A stretch of DNA of 19,302 nt from Proteiniphilum sp. UBA5283 (GCA_002408485.1 DHSP01000067.1:1-19302); one strand, 5' to 3'; shown: positions 1 to 8,680, numbered from the stretch's first letter. Notes: generated by a model not told the origin, from the letters alone. Program-made: numbers and translations.

Positions 1-26
1 TGTTAACACAATCTTCATGAAACAAA

Positions 27-527
27 CTACACTATCGAGTTGATTGCAGAATGATAATCCGGCTCCTGTGCAATCTCAGAAACCAGTTCCGTATACCGGA
101 CTTTCCCTGCGGGATCAATGACAACCACGGCACGGGCCAGAAGCCCTTTGAGAGGCCCGCTGGTCATCAACAGCCCGTAATTCTTACCAAAGGTATCGTC
201 GCGGAAGGTGGAAAGCGTGATCACATTTTCAATGCCTTCCGCCGAACAGAACCTGCCGGCAGCAAAGGGAAGGTCGGCGGAAATACCCAAAACAACGGTA
301 TTTTCCAACGATGCAGCTTCTTTGTTGAAGCGGCGCACCGAAGCAGCGCATGTACCTGTGTCGAGGCTCGGGAAAATATTCAGTACCACATTTTTTCCTT
401 TAAAATCCGATAACTTTGTTTCCGAGAGATCGCTCTTCACCAAGATGAAGCCCGGTGCTTCTGTTCCTTTTGCTGGCAGCTCTCCTATCGTCTGTACAGG
501 ATTGCCTTTAAATGCAATATTTGCCAT
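27..527 (-). CDS. tpx: Thiol peroxidase Tpx (atypical 2-Cys peroxiredoxin)
   Basis: Reduces hydrogen peroxide and alkyl hydroperoxides in the cell with electrons from thioredoxin. The 166-residue length is normal for Tpx. The active-site pattern PSLDTGTC places the conserved Thr at residue 57 and the peroxidatic Cys at 60. The resolving Cys is C94 in GRFCSAEG, giving the C60-C94 spacing known from Escherichia coli Tpx. The Arg of LLARAVVV (R132) fits the conserved active-site Arg. The start MANIAFKGNP matches the usual N-terminus of the family. It lies 100 nt downstream of uvrA on the same strand. I see no convincing promoter in that gap, so it may be read from its own weak promoter or through uvrA. 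Confidence 0.95.
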   Translation of the reverse strand: MANIAFKGNPVQTIGELPAKGTEAPGFILVKSDLSETKLSDFKGKNVVLNIFPSLDTGTCAASVRRFNKEAASLENTVVLGISADLPFAAGRFCSAEGIENVITLSTFRDDTFGKNYGLLMTSGPLKGLLARAVVVIDPAGKVRYTELVSEIAQEPDYHSAINSIV

Positions 528-627
528 ATAATATTTTTTTATTTAAATCTATTCTTAATTATTTCCTTGTCACATGTTCTAAACAAAGAGTTTGTGCAAA
601 TGTTCAAAATAGACTCATTTTTAACGT

Positions 628-3471
628 TCAATGAGGAGACGGACTCTTCTGATGCAACTCTTCCCGCAGGTATCGGGCTGTGTAACTTTGCTCGTTTCGG
701 ACAATCTCTTCGGGGGTGCCGGTGACAAGAATGTTTCCCCCTCTCTCGCCTCCCTCGGGGCCCAGGTCAATGACATAGTCGGCACACTTGATGATGTCGA
801 GGTTGTGTTCAATCACGATCACGGTATTGCCTTTGTCCACAAGCTTGTTCAACACACCCAATAACACCCGGATATCTTCAAAGTGAAGCCCGGTGGTGGG
901 CTCATCCAGTACATACAGCGTATTGCCGGTATCTGTGCGGGCCAGTTCCGTGGCCAGCTTCACGCGTTGGCTTTCGCCTCCCGAGAGGGTTGTTGACGAT
1001 TGTCCCAACTTGATGTATCCCAGCCCCACCTCCTGCAATACCTTTATCTTGTGCAAAATGGTGGGCACATTCTCAAAAAACTCAACAGCATTGTTGATGG
1101 TCATATCCAGTACATCGGCAATTGACTTCCCCTTGAAGCGTACCTCCAACGTTTCGCGGTTGTATCTTTTGCCGTGACAAACCTCACAGGGTACCATCAC
1201 ATCGGGCAGGAAGTTCATCTCGATCGTTTTATAACCGTTGCCGCTGCACTTTTCGCATCTTCCTCCCTTCACGTTGAAAGAGAAGCGCCCCGGCTTATAG
1301 GCCCGTATCTTTGCTTCCGGCATGCCGGCAAAAAGATTCCGTATATCGGCAAAAACGCCGGTATAGGTAGCCGGGTTAGAGCGAGGTGTGCGGCCGATGG
1401 GCGACTGGTCAACGCTCACCACCTTGTCCAGATGTTCCACTCCCTTTGCCGAAACATAGGGCAGGGGGTCTTTTAAGGAACGATAAAATCTCTGGCTCAG
1501 TATGGGCTGCAGCGTTTCGTTAATCAGGGTTGATTTTCCACTGCCCGACACTCCAGTTATGCAGGTAAAGGTGCCCAGCGGAAACCTGGCAGTCACATTT
1601 TTCAGGTTGTTGCCCGAAGCGCCCTCAATGATGAGTTTTTTGCCGTTTCCTTTTCTTCTTTTTGTAGGAACGGCTATCTCCAGCTTCCCGTTGAGGTAGT
1701 TGGAGGTGAGGGTGTTCTTTTTCAACATCTCCGAAGGAAGACCCTCAAACACCACATCGCCCCCCTTCTGTCCGGCAAAGGGGCCCATGTCTACAATGTA
1801 ATCGGAGGCAAGCATCATATCTTTGTCATGTTCTACCACTACTACGGAATTACCCGAATCGCGCAGCTTCTTCAACGAGTCAATCAACCTGTGGTTATCG
1901 CGCTGATGCAAGCCGATGCTTGGCTCATCCAGAATATAGAGTACGTTTACCAGCTGTGAACCAATCTGCGTGGCCAGCCGGATGCGTTGACTTTCACCTC
2001 CTGAGAGCGAGGCCGAGGCGCGGGAGAGAGACAGATAGCCCAGTCCCACATCCAGCAGAAACTGCAGGCGGGAAAGAATCTCTTTCTTTATTTCCTCGGC
2101 GATCAGCCGCTGTTTTTCGGTTACAGCCGACTCCGATTGGACGAACCACTGGTACAACTCCTCAATGTCCATTTCGGCAAGCTCTGAAATATTCTTTCCG
2201 TTAATCCTGAAGTGAAGGGCTTCCTTGTTAAGCCGCTGACCGTTACATTCGGGACAGACCGAGGTGGAGATGAACTGTCCCGCCCACTTTTGTGCTGTGG
2301 CTGAAGCTTCATCGTCCTGCTGCATCTCAATGTATTTTGCCACACCCTCGTAAGACACCATGTAGTTGGAGTTTCCCAACGACTCATTCTTTATTTTCAA
2401 TCGTTCATTGGTTCCATACATGATCTCGTCTATCGCCTCCCGGGGAATATCTTTGATGGGGGTTTTCATTGTGACGCCGTACTTTTCACAGATGGCTGCT
2501 ATTTGCCAGAAAAGCAGGCTGCTTTTTTCTTTTCCAAGCGGTATAATACCGCCTGCAGCAATGCTCTGCTCAGGGTTGGGGATGATTTTTTCAATATCGA
2601 TCTGATCAACGGAGCCGATGCCTTTACAACGGGGGCAAGCTCCCTGTGGTGAGTTGAAGGAAAAATTATGCGGTGCAGGCTCGTTATACGACAGCCCGGT
2701 AGTGGGACACATCAGGCTGCGGCTGTAATGTCTTACTTCATCGGCCTCCACATCCTGAATAAGAATCAATCCGGCACCCTGTTTCATGGCTGTGCGTACG
2801 CTTGCTTTCAGCTTATCGGCAAACTTGTTGGAGACAACCAGCTTGTCAATCAGGATTTCGATGTTGTGGTTTTTATACCGGTCTACCCTCATGCCGGGAA
2901 TGATCTCTTTGATCTCACCATCCACCCTCACGTTAAGATAACCCTTTTTGCGGATCTGCTCAAAAAGCTCTTTGTAATGTCCTTTCCTGTTTCTTACTAC
3001 AGGGGAAAGGATGTGTATTTTTTTTCCAATATATTTCTCCAGGATCAGCTCCAGGATCTGATCATCAGTGTATTTGACCATCTTTTCACCGGTAACCCAG
3101 GAGTATGCTTCGCCTGCACGAGCAAAAAGAAGGCGCAGGAAATCGTATACTTCGGTGGTGGTGCCGACGGTTGAACGGGGGTTCTTGTTGGTTGTTTTCT
3201 GTTCGATTGAGATCACGGGGCTTAGGCCGGTGATCTTATCCACATCGGGTCGTTCCATCTTTCCCAGAAAGCCACGGGCGTATGCCGAGAAGGTTTCAAT
3301 ATAACGTCGCTGTCCTTCGGCAAAGATGGTGTCGAACGCCAGTGACGACTTTCCACTGCCACTCAACCCGGTCACCACGGTGAGCGAATCGCGCGGGATG
3401 GTTACGTCGATATTCTTCAGGTTGTGTACTCGAGCACCGTACACATGAACTTGTTCTGTTTCGGAAGTCAT
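628..3471 (-). CDS. uvrA: Excinuclease ABC subunit A (UvrA)
   Basis: DNA-damage recognition ATPase of nucleotide excision repair; a UvrA dimer loads UvrB at lesions. The 947-residue protein has two ABC ATPase halves: Walker A GLSGSGKS at about 35-42 and GVSGSGKS at 640-647, with LSGGESQR signatures at 489-496 and 829-836. The C-terminal zinc module is complete (C739, C742, C762, C765), and a further Cys pair sits at 406/409. The first zinc module has only three of the usual four cysteines: C255, C279 and C282, with Thr at 258. The start at 3471 (MTSETEQV) puts the conserved GARVHNLKN near the N-terminus as in other UvrAs. An in-frame ATG at 3519 would overlap the upstream gene and is less likely. 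It follows the transglycosylase by 32 nt. Confidence 0.97.
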   Translation of the reverse strand: MTSETEQVHVYGARVHNLKNIDVTIPRDSLTVVTGLSGSGKSSLAFDTIFAEGQRRYIETFSAYARGFLGKMERPDVDKITGLSPVISIEQKTTNKNPRSTVGTTTEVYDFLRLLFARAGEAYSWVTGEKMVKYTDDQILELILEKYIGKKIHILSPVVRNRKGHYKELFEQIRKKGYLNVRVDGEIKEIIPGMRVDRYKNHNIEILIDKLVVSNKFADKLKASVRTAMKQGAGLILIQDVEADEVRHYSRSLMCPTTGLSYNEPAPHNFSFNSPQGACPRCKGIGSVDQIDIEKIIPNPEQSIAAGGIIPLGKEKSSLLFWQIAAICEKYGVTMKTPIKDIPREAIDEIMYGTNERLKIKNESLGNSNYMVSYEGVAKYIEMQQDDEASATAQKWAGQFISTSVCPECNGQRLNKEALHFRINGKNISELAEMDIEELYQWFVQSESAVTEKQRLIAEEIKKEILSRLQFLLDVGLGYLSLSRASASLSGGESQRIRLATQIGSQLVNVLYILDEPSIGLHQRDNHRLIDSLKKLRDSGNSVVVVEHDKDMMLASDYIVDMGPFAGQKGGDVVFEGLPSEMLKKNTLTSNYLNGKLEIAVPTKRRKGNGKKLIIEGASGNNLKNVTARFPLGTFTCITGVSGSGKSTLINETLQPILSQRFYRSLKDPLPYVSAKGVEHLDKVVSVDQSPIGRTPRSNPATYTGVFADIRNLFAGMPEAKIRAYKPGRFSFNVKGGRCEKCSGNGYKTIEMNFLPDVMVPCEVCHGKRYNRETLEVRFKGKSIADVLDMTINNAVEFFENVPTILHKIKVLQEVGLGYIKLGQSSTTLSGGESQRVKLATELARTDTGNTLYVLDEPTTGLHFEDIRVLLGVLNKLVDKGNTVIVIEHNLDIIKCADYVIDLGPEGGERGGNILVTGTPEEIVRNEQSYTARYLREELHQKSPSPH

Positions 3472-3503
3472 AGTCTGTATAAACGATAGATAACCTAAAA
3501 AGT

Positions 3504-4478
3504 TTACTTCACTACCCATGCCGCATTATGCACCTTCGGCTGAACCCCTTCCCTATAGAATAGGCTTTCCTTGGTAGGGATGAAGATGGTATAGGTTTTG
3601 CCGGAAGTATTGTTCAATTTGTTGCTGCGTAGCCAGGAGTTAAAGTCCTTTAATTGGGCATAGGTGATTTGATTTTCTTGGGCAAAGGCGACCAGGTCCG
3701 CTATGGAGTTGGATACGTTCACTTTCTTGAACTCCATGGGTTTGTACAGGTCTGAGGGCCTGAGGATGAATCCGTATTGCTGCGGATGCTCAAAGATCTG
3801 TTTGATGGCGAGCATGCGGTAATAATAACGAGAGGTTTCCTCCACAAGCCAGAGATCAAGCGCATCGTCCACCTGCTGGTCCCTCAGTTCAGAGGTGATA
3901 CGCCCCTGTCCGCCGTTGTACGATAGGGCAGCAGCACTCCACGACCCATATTTGCGGTAAGCATCTTTCAGATACCGGCAGGCAGCCTCGGTCGATTTTT
4001 CAACATGATACCTTTCGTCTACCTCGGCACTCACCTCGAGGCCATACTGCTTGCCCGTGCTTTGCAGAAACTGCCACAGTCCTGCTGCCCGTGCCGGAGA
4101 CACCGCCCGGTGATCGAGGCTGCTTTCGATAACCGCCAGGTATTTCAGGTCGTCCGGCACTCCCTGCTGTTTCAAAATAGGTTCAATAACCGGAAAGATG
4201 CGGTTAGCACGTTTTATAAGCAACAGGGTGGTGGAGTGAAAGTATGTAAAGCTGTTCAACTCCCTGTCCATCCGTTCATGTTTGTCGTACCGGTCAAAAG
4301 TGATTTTTTCTCCGGCAAAATACATAATCCGGGGTATTTCCACTGAGGCAGTCATCGATAGTACCAGTGGCTTTTCCGATTCGGTTTTGTCCAGGTTGTT
4401 CCCCGATGTCAGCAACAGGAAGATTCCTGCCAGGCCGGCAAGTAACAGGAATATGGAGATCAGCAGTGATTTTTTCAT
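3504..4478 (-). CDS. Membrane-anchored lytic transglycosylase (GH23/SLT, MltD-like)
   Basis: Predicted to cleave peptidoglycan between MurNAc and GlcNAc, forming 1,6-anhydro-MurNAc ends. The 324-residue protein starts with a hydrophobic segment (about residues 4-24), either a signal peptide or an uncleaved anchor. It lacks a clear lipobox. The SLT fold follows: LKYLAVIESSLD with catalytic Glu 118, SPARAAGLWQF (about 127-137) and ALSYNGGQGR (about 184-193), all hallmark segments of family 23. The last 80 residues (SIADLVAFAQENQITYAQLKDFN) resemble a diverged LysM-like or MltD tail, but I would not assign a LysM domain. It is the first gene of a minus-strand run into uvrA and has its own promoter candidate at 4549-4579. 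Confidence 0.88.
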   Translation of the reverse strand: MKKSLLISIFLLLAGLAGIFLLLTSGNNLDKTESEKPLVLSMTASVEIPRIMYFAGEKITFDRYDKHERMDRELNSFTYFHSTTLLLIKRANRIFPVIEPILKQQGVPDDLKYLAVIESSLDHRAVSPARAAGLWQFLQSTGKQYGLEVSAEVDERYHVEKSTEAACRYLKDAYRKYGSWSAAALSYNGGQGRITSELRDQQVDDALDLWLVEETSRYYYRMLAIKQIFEHPQQYGFILRPSDLYKPMEFKKVNVSNSIADLVAFAQENQITYAQLKDFNSWLRSNKLNNTSGKTYTIFIPTKESLFYREGVQPKVHNAAWVVK

Positions 4479-4548
4479 TTTTTCTGTTAAATAAAGTGAT
4501 GATTACCTCCGGATTACGGGGTGTCTGTCCGCATAGCCGAAGAACGAA

Positions 4549-4579
4549 CAAATTTACAAAAATAATTCCAATCCCCAAG
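4549..4579 (-). promoter_or_regulatory. Bacteroidetes-type promoter for the transglycosylase-uvrA run
   Basis: Read on the minus strand, CTTG (4579-4576) is followed by 19 nt and then TAAATTTG (4556-4549), a perfect match to the Bacteroidetes -7 element TAnnTTTG with a near match to the -33 TTTG. Transcription would begin near 4542, leaving a leader of about 64 nt before the start codon at 4478. Confidence 0.6.
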
Positions 4580-4604
4580 TCTTCTGAAAATTATGGGGTA
4601 CACG

Positions 4605-4633
4605 TTTCATCTGCTCATTTTTTCGTAAGTTTG
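4605..4633 (+). promoter_or_regulatory. Bacteroidetes-type promoter for the receiver-PPDK_N gene
   Basis: TAAGTTTG at 4626-4633 matches the -7 consensus TAnnTTTG exactly. A TTTC at 4605-4608, 17 nt upstream, is an imperfect -33 candidate. Transcription would begin near 4640, about 30 nt before the ATG at 4671. This supports that start over later in-frame methionines. Confidence 0.55.
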
Positions 4634-4670
4634 CGTTTTACAAAGTACAGGACAGGTTAGGAATATTGAA

Positions 4671-7649
4671 ATGAAACTAAAAACACCCCGATCGGTTATT
4701 AAAGCCCACGACATCAGTCAGCTCCGTTTTCGTGACACACCCTTTGTCAAGCTGATGAACAAGCGTATATACAACATATTGATGGTGGCCTCCAGGTATG
4801 ATATGTTTATCCTTGAAGATGACGGCCGCGTAGACGAACAGATCTTCAACGAATACACCTCGCTCAATCTCCGCTATCCTCCCCGCTTCACACAGGTAGG
4901 AAGCAACAAGGAGGCGCTTGCCGAGCTAAAACAGAACCATTATGAGCTGATCATCTGTATGCCCAATATGGATAGCAGTGATACATTTGATTTGGCGAAG
5001 CAGATAAAAGCGCGTTATTCCGGCATACCTGTAGTACTGCTGACTCCTTTCTCGAAGGCGGTGACTCAGTCGCTGAGTAGGGAAGACCTTAGCGGCATCG
5101 ATTATGTATTCAGCTGGCTGGGTGATACCGATCTTTTGCTGGCTATTATCAAAGTAGTGGAAGACAGGATGAATGTGGAGCACGATGTGAAGACGGTGGG
5201 TGTGCAGACCATCATGCTGGTGGAGGACTCTGTCAGGTTTTACTCATCTGCCTTGCCGTTGCTCTATAAGTTTGTTCTTTCCGAGTCGAAAGAGTTTTCG
5301 AAAGAGGCATTGAACGATCACCTGCGTATGTTACGCATGCGGGGACGTCCCAAGATACTGCTGGCCCGCAACTACGAGGAGGCCGTCGCTTATTACAGTA
5401 AGTATGGCGATAATATGCTGGGGGTGATCAGCGACATGAGCTTCAATGTGAATGGAGAGAAAGATAGGCTGGCCGGAAAACGACTGGGCGAATGGATAAG
5501 AGAGAAAGATATCTATATTCCCATCATCTATACCTCCTCCGAGTCGGAGAACAGCAAATATATCAATGGGGATAACGCTGTCTTCATCGATAAAAACTCG
5601 AAAACCTTCCCTCAGGATTTGCGCAGGGCGATCAAGGATAACCTCGGATTTGGCGATTTCATCATTACAGACCCGAAAACAAAAGAGGAGATATTCCGTA
5701 TTAAGAATCTGAAAGAGCTACAGATGAATATCCGAAACATTCCGGATGACGCTCTTTATGAACACCTCTCCCGGAATCACTTCTCTCGTTTTTTCTACTC
5801 GCGTGCTATGTTTCCAGTGGCGGAGATGCTTAAAAAGATCGACGTGTCGGAATATGCCAGCATGAATGATGCCCGCGAACTGATCTACGCCACCATCGTG
5901 CAATACAGAAAAATGAAAAATACGGGTGTGGTGGCTGTTTTTGAAAAAGACCGGTTCGATCAGTACTCCAACTTTGCCCGTATCGGTGAAGGATCGCTCG
6001 GAGGAAAGGGCAGGGGACTGGCATTCATCGGTTATATGGTGAAGACGCATCTGGAGCTGAACAACAATCAGAACTTCCCGGTGACAACGCCCAAGACCGT
6101 TGTGCTGTGTACCGATATCTTCGACGAATTCATGGAGGCCAACGATCTTTATCCTGTGGCATTATCGGAGCGGTGCGACGAAGATATTCTGAAACATTTT
6201 TTGGCTGCCAAGCTGCCTAAAAGGCTGGTGAGCGACTTTCTGGTCTTTTTCGAAGCCATTGAGGGGCCTATTGCCATCCGCTCCTCCAGCCTGCTGGAGG
6301 ATTCCCAATACCAGCCCTTTGCAGGAATATACTCTACCTACATGATTCCTTACGTGAACGATAAGTATGAGATGGTGCGCCTTCTGAGCAATGCCATCAA
6401 GGCGGTCTATGCCTCGGTCTTCTATAAGGACAGCAAAGCCTATATGGTGGCTACGCAGAACCTGATCGACCAGGAAAAGATGGCGATCGTGCTACAGGAG
6501 GTGGTGGGATCCCAATACGGGAAGTTATATTACCCTGCCATTTCGGGGGTGGCACGCTCCATCAATTACTACCCCATCGGTGATGAGAAAACCGAAGATG
6601 GCATCGTGGATCTGGCATTCGGGCTGGGAAAATATATCGTCGATGGCAATATGGGACTGCGTTTTTCGCCGCTTCATGCATCCCGGATCCTGCAGTTAAG
6701 TTCGCTCGACCTGGCATTGCGGGACACGCAGACACAGTTTTATGCCCTCGATCTCGATTCTGTCTCTAAAGATTTTACTATCGACGATGGCTTCAACCTG
6801 TTGAAGCTGCGGCTGCGCGAAGCTGAGAAAGAGGGCCCCCTGCGATATGTAGCTTCCACTTATGATCCTCAGGATCAGATTGTACGTGAAGGTTTTTATG
6901 AGGGAGGACGTAAGATCGTTTCCTTCGCCAACATCCTGCAACACGATATGTTTCCGCTCTCGGATGTACTCGACAAACTGCTGAAAGCGGGACAAAAGGA
7001 GATGGGAAGGCCGGTAGAGATTGAGTTTGCCGTCGACATCAGTAGCCCTCAGTTTGCGTCGTTCTATGTCCTGCAGATAAGGCCAGTGGTAGACAGCAAG
7101 GAGGTGGTTCATGAAAGCCTGGAGGAAACGCCGGTAAACGAGACGGTGTTATTTTCGCGGAATGCGCTGGGAAATGGGATGTCGAGCGACGTGTACGACG
7201 TAGTCTATGTGAAATCAGATGCTTTCAATGCTGCTAAAAATCAACTGATTGCTCGTGAGATAGAAAAGATGAACAGCGAATTTGTCGCTGCCGGCACCAA
7301 CTACGTGCTGGTGGGACCCGGTCGCTGGGGTTCTTCCGACCCATGGCTGGGCATCCCGGTAAAATGGCCACATATCTCTCAGGCACGGGTCATTGTGGAA
7401 TCGGGTATGGAGAACTACCGCATTGAGCCTAGTCAGGGAACCCATTTTTTTCAGAATCTCACCTCTTTCGGGGTCGGATATTTTACGGTCAACCCCTTCC
7501 TGGAGAATGACGGATTCTTCGATGAGCCTTTTTTGAATGAACAGCCGGCTGTGTTCGAAACGGATTATATACGCCGGGTGCATTTTGACAAGCCGTTGTG
7601 CATCAAGATAAACGGTAAGAAAAGAGTGGGTGTTGTGCTGAAACCATAG
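4671..7649 (+). CDS. Tandem receiver domains fused to a PEP synthase/PPDK nucleotide-binding domain
   Basis: A 992-residue protein probably labelled 'phosphoenolpyruvate synthase' in many genomes, but its layout argues against that activity. Residues about 31-165 form a receiver-like fold in which the phospho-Asp position is lost (YELIICMPNMD). Residues about 179-325 form a second receiver with the key residues present: E185/D186, D255 (GVISDM), T288 (IIYTSSE) and K308 (FIDKNSK). After a helical linker comes a PPDK_N/ATP-grasp domain (about 435-806): GSLGGKGRGL, PIAIRSSSLLED, VDLAFGLGKYIVDG, IEFAVDI and the closing LQIRPV. The swivelling phosphohistidine domain and the PEP/pyruvate-binding barrel are absent. 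Residues about 830-992 carry a different C-terminal region (VGPGRWGSSDPWLG, SQGTHFFQNLTS). It may phosphorylate an unknown target under two-component-like control; that is inference. Confidence 0.85.
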   Translation: MKLKTPRSVIKAHDISQLRFRDTPFVKLMNKRIYNILMVASRYDMFILEDDGRVDEQIFNEYTSLNLRYPPRFTQVGSNKEALAELKQNHYELIICMPNMDSSDTFDLAKQIKARYSGIPVVLLTPFSKAVTQSLSREDLSGIDYVFSWLGDTDLLLAIIKVVEDRMNVEHDVKTVGVQTIMLVEDSVRFYSSALPLLYKFVLSESKEFSKEALNDHLRMLRMRGRPKILLARNYEEAVAYYSKYGDNMLGVISDMSFNVNGEKDRLAGKRLGEWIREKDIYIPIIYTSSESENSKYINGDNAVFIDKNSKTFPQDLRRAIKDNLGFGDFIITDPKTKEEIFRIKNLKELQMNIRNIPDDALYEHLSRNHFSRFFYSRAMFPVAEMLKKIDVSEYASMNDARELIYATIVQYRKMKNTGVVAVFEKDRFDQYSNFARIGEGSLGGKGRGLAFIGYMVKTHLELNNNQNFPVTTPKTVVLCTDIFDEFMEANDLYPVALSERCDEDILKHFLAAKLPKRLVSDFLVFFEAIEGPIAIRSSSLLEDSQYQPFAGIYSTYMIPYVNDKYEMVRLLSNAIKAVYASVFYKDSKAYMVATQNLIDQEKMAIVLQEVVGSQYGKLYYPAISGVARSINYYPIGDEKTEDGIVDLAFGLGKYIVDGNMGLRFSPLHASRILQLSSLDLALRDTQTQFYALDLDSVSKDFTIDDGFNLLKLRLREAEKEGPLRYVASTYDPQDQIVREGFYEGGRKIVSFANILQHDMFPLSDVLDKLLKAGQKEMGRPVEIEFAVDISSPQFASFYVLQIRPVVDSKEVVHESLEETPVNETVLFSRNALGNGMSSDVYDVVYVKSDAFNAAKNQLIAREIEKMNSEFVAAGTNYVLVGPGRWGSSDPWLGIPVKWPHISQARVIVESGMENYRIEPSQGTHFFQNLTSFGVGYFTVNPFLENDGFFDEPFLNEQPAVFETDYIRRVHFDKPLCIKINGKKRVGVVLKP

Positions 7650-8045
7650 AAAGAAAAATGTCTGTCCCCGGAATAGTGAAAAATGGAGATCCTGTTTTCC
7701 CTCTCCACGGTTTGGGCGTAATTTTCCGCCGGAAACGTAATTCCATCAGAAATCTATAATTATAATATATAATAAATGTAAATGGGATTTCTCTTCCTTA
7801 TAGAAAAATGATCCGGATAATTCTTTGTATCATATCCGTGTACCCTTCCTTGTCGTCTTTATTGCGATTAAAAAAAGAATAATTTATTAGTTAATTAAAT
7901 TAAAATATGGGGAGAGAGGGTAGCGTTTTCACCCCTTTTTTCATCATAGAGAATAGAAATGCACTGTTTTTACTCGAGATCTCAAAAATGATGCATATAA
8001 AATTTTCTGATGAACCTAATTATTATTTTTTAAACTTTTACGATT
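7650..8045. other. AT-rich intergenic region
   Basis: This stretch of nearly 400 nt shows no convincing gene. Near its left end is a small hairpin, TGGAGA (7684-7689) with TCTCCA (7702-7707), and just after it TTTCC-GCC-GGAAA (7723-7735). Neither is followed by a T-run, so they are weak terminator candidates for the upstream gene. From about 7740 the sequence is strongly AT-rich and presumably holds the promoter of the lipoprotein gene at 8046, but I find no clear TAnnTTTG element. A 68-codon frame starting at 7907 overlaps the lipoprotein start and shows no family features. Confidence 0.6.
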
Positions 8046-8600
8046 ATGAATGTGAAGACGTTAAGTTATGCAGTGAGTATAGTGCTTGCTTGTATATTAT
8101 TTGTGGCTTGTGAAGACGACGATAAGAAAGTATTGACTTTTACTCCGAGCAAAGTGGAAGTGGAAGTAGGAAAAACGGCTACCGTCAATGTTGGGAAGGG
8201 AATAGTCCCTTATACAGCGAATCCGGCCGACAAAACCATCGCTACCGCCACTGTGGACAAAAGCACTGTTACTATTACCGGAGTGAAGGAAGGTACTACT
8301 ACCATTACGGTGACCGATAAAGAAAAAACCAGTGGCAAGATTTCCGTCACGGTAAAGAAAGCTGTCTCATTGACATTTGATAAGCCTGCTCCGGAAGCGA
8401 CAGTAGGGGCAACGGTAGATGTGAAAGTCAGTGGAGGTGTAGCGCCTTATACTGTGGAGACAAAAGATGCTACAATTGCTACGGCAGTGGTTGCCCAGGA
8501 CAAAATTACCATTACCGGAGTAAAAGTGGGTAAAACCGATATTGTGGTATATGATAAAGACAAGAAAAACAGCGGAACCATTTCCGTAACCATAAAATAA
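8046..8600 (+). CDS. Small lipoprotein with two tandem Ig-like (BIG2-type) domains
   Basis: A 184-residue predicted lipoprotein. The hydrophobic signal ends in LFVAC, with C22 the likely lipidated residue. The next residues are EDDDKK. Acidic residues right after the lipid Cys resemble the lipoprotein export signal that sends Bacteroidetes lipoproteins to the cell surface, so surface exposure is plausible. The rest is two repeats of nearly 80 residues (about 28-104 and 107-184). Each has a VGxTxxVxVG/SxG strand, the element PYT, then TIAT and ITGVKxGxTxI, ending in SGxISVTxK. This is the pattern of bacterial Ig-like group 2 domains, which act as adhesion or spacer modules. No catalytic domain is present. 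Base composition is more AT-rich than the flanking large genes. Its function is unknown; binding or scaffolding is inferred. Confidence 0.82.
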   Translation: MNVKTLSYAVSIVLACILFVACEDDDKKVLTFTPSKVEVEVGKTATVNVGKGIVPYTANPADKTIATATVDKSTVTITGVKEGTTTITVTDKEKTSGKISVTVKKAVSLTFDKPAPEATVGATVDVKVSGGVAPYTVETKDATIATAVVAQDKITITGVKVGKTDIVVYDKDKKNSGTISVTIK

Positions 8601-8616
8601 CAGCGTATTGCGCGAC

Positions 8617-8633
8617 TCCCCGCTTCTTGGGGA
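8617..8633 (+). repeat. Short hairpin after the lipoprotein gene
   Basis: TCCCC (8617-8621) and GGGGA (8629-8633) flank a 7-nt loop just after the stop codon. There is no T-run. It lies upstream of a longer terminator hairpin and may be a secondary transcript-end structure. Confidence 0.4.
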
Positions 8634-8645
8634 ATTAATCAATGA

Positions 8646-8680
8646 AAAGGCAGTCCCGACGGTTTCTCCGGGCTGCCTTT
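8646..8680 (+). terminator. Intrinsic terminator of the lipoprotein gene
   Basis: AAAGGCAG (8646-8653) pairs with CTGCCTTT (8673-8680). Inside, CCCG pairs with CGGG after a one-base bulge, leaving a loop of about 10 nt. The downstream sequence is T-rich but interrupted. The A-rich left flank could let it work in both directions. Confidence 0.75.

Noticed and set aside
3472..3519. Upstream ATG start for uvrA
   Set aside because: It overlaps the transglycosylase stop region and adds 16 residues before the point where other UvrA proteins begin.
7684..7735. Terminator after the receiver-PPDK_N gene
   Set aside because: The two hairpins there are short and lack a T-run, so they are described with the intergenic region rather than called.
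7907..8113. 68-codon frame upstream of and overlapping the lipoprotein gene
   Set aside because: It overlaps the lipoprotein start in another frame, lies in AT-rich sequence, and has no signal, motif or promoter support.
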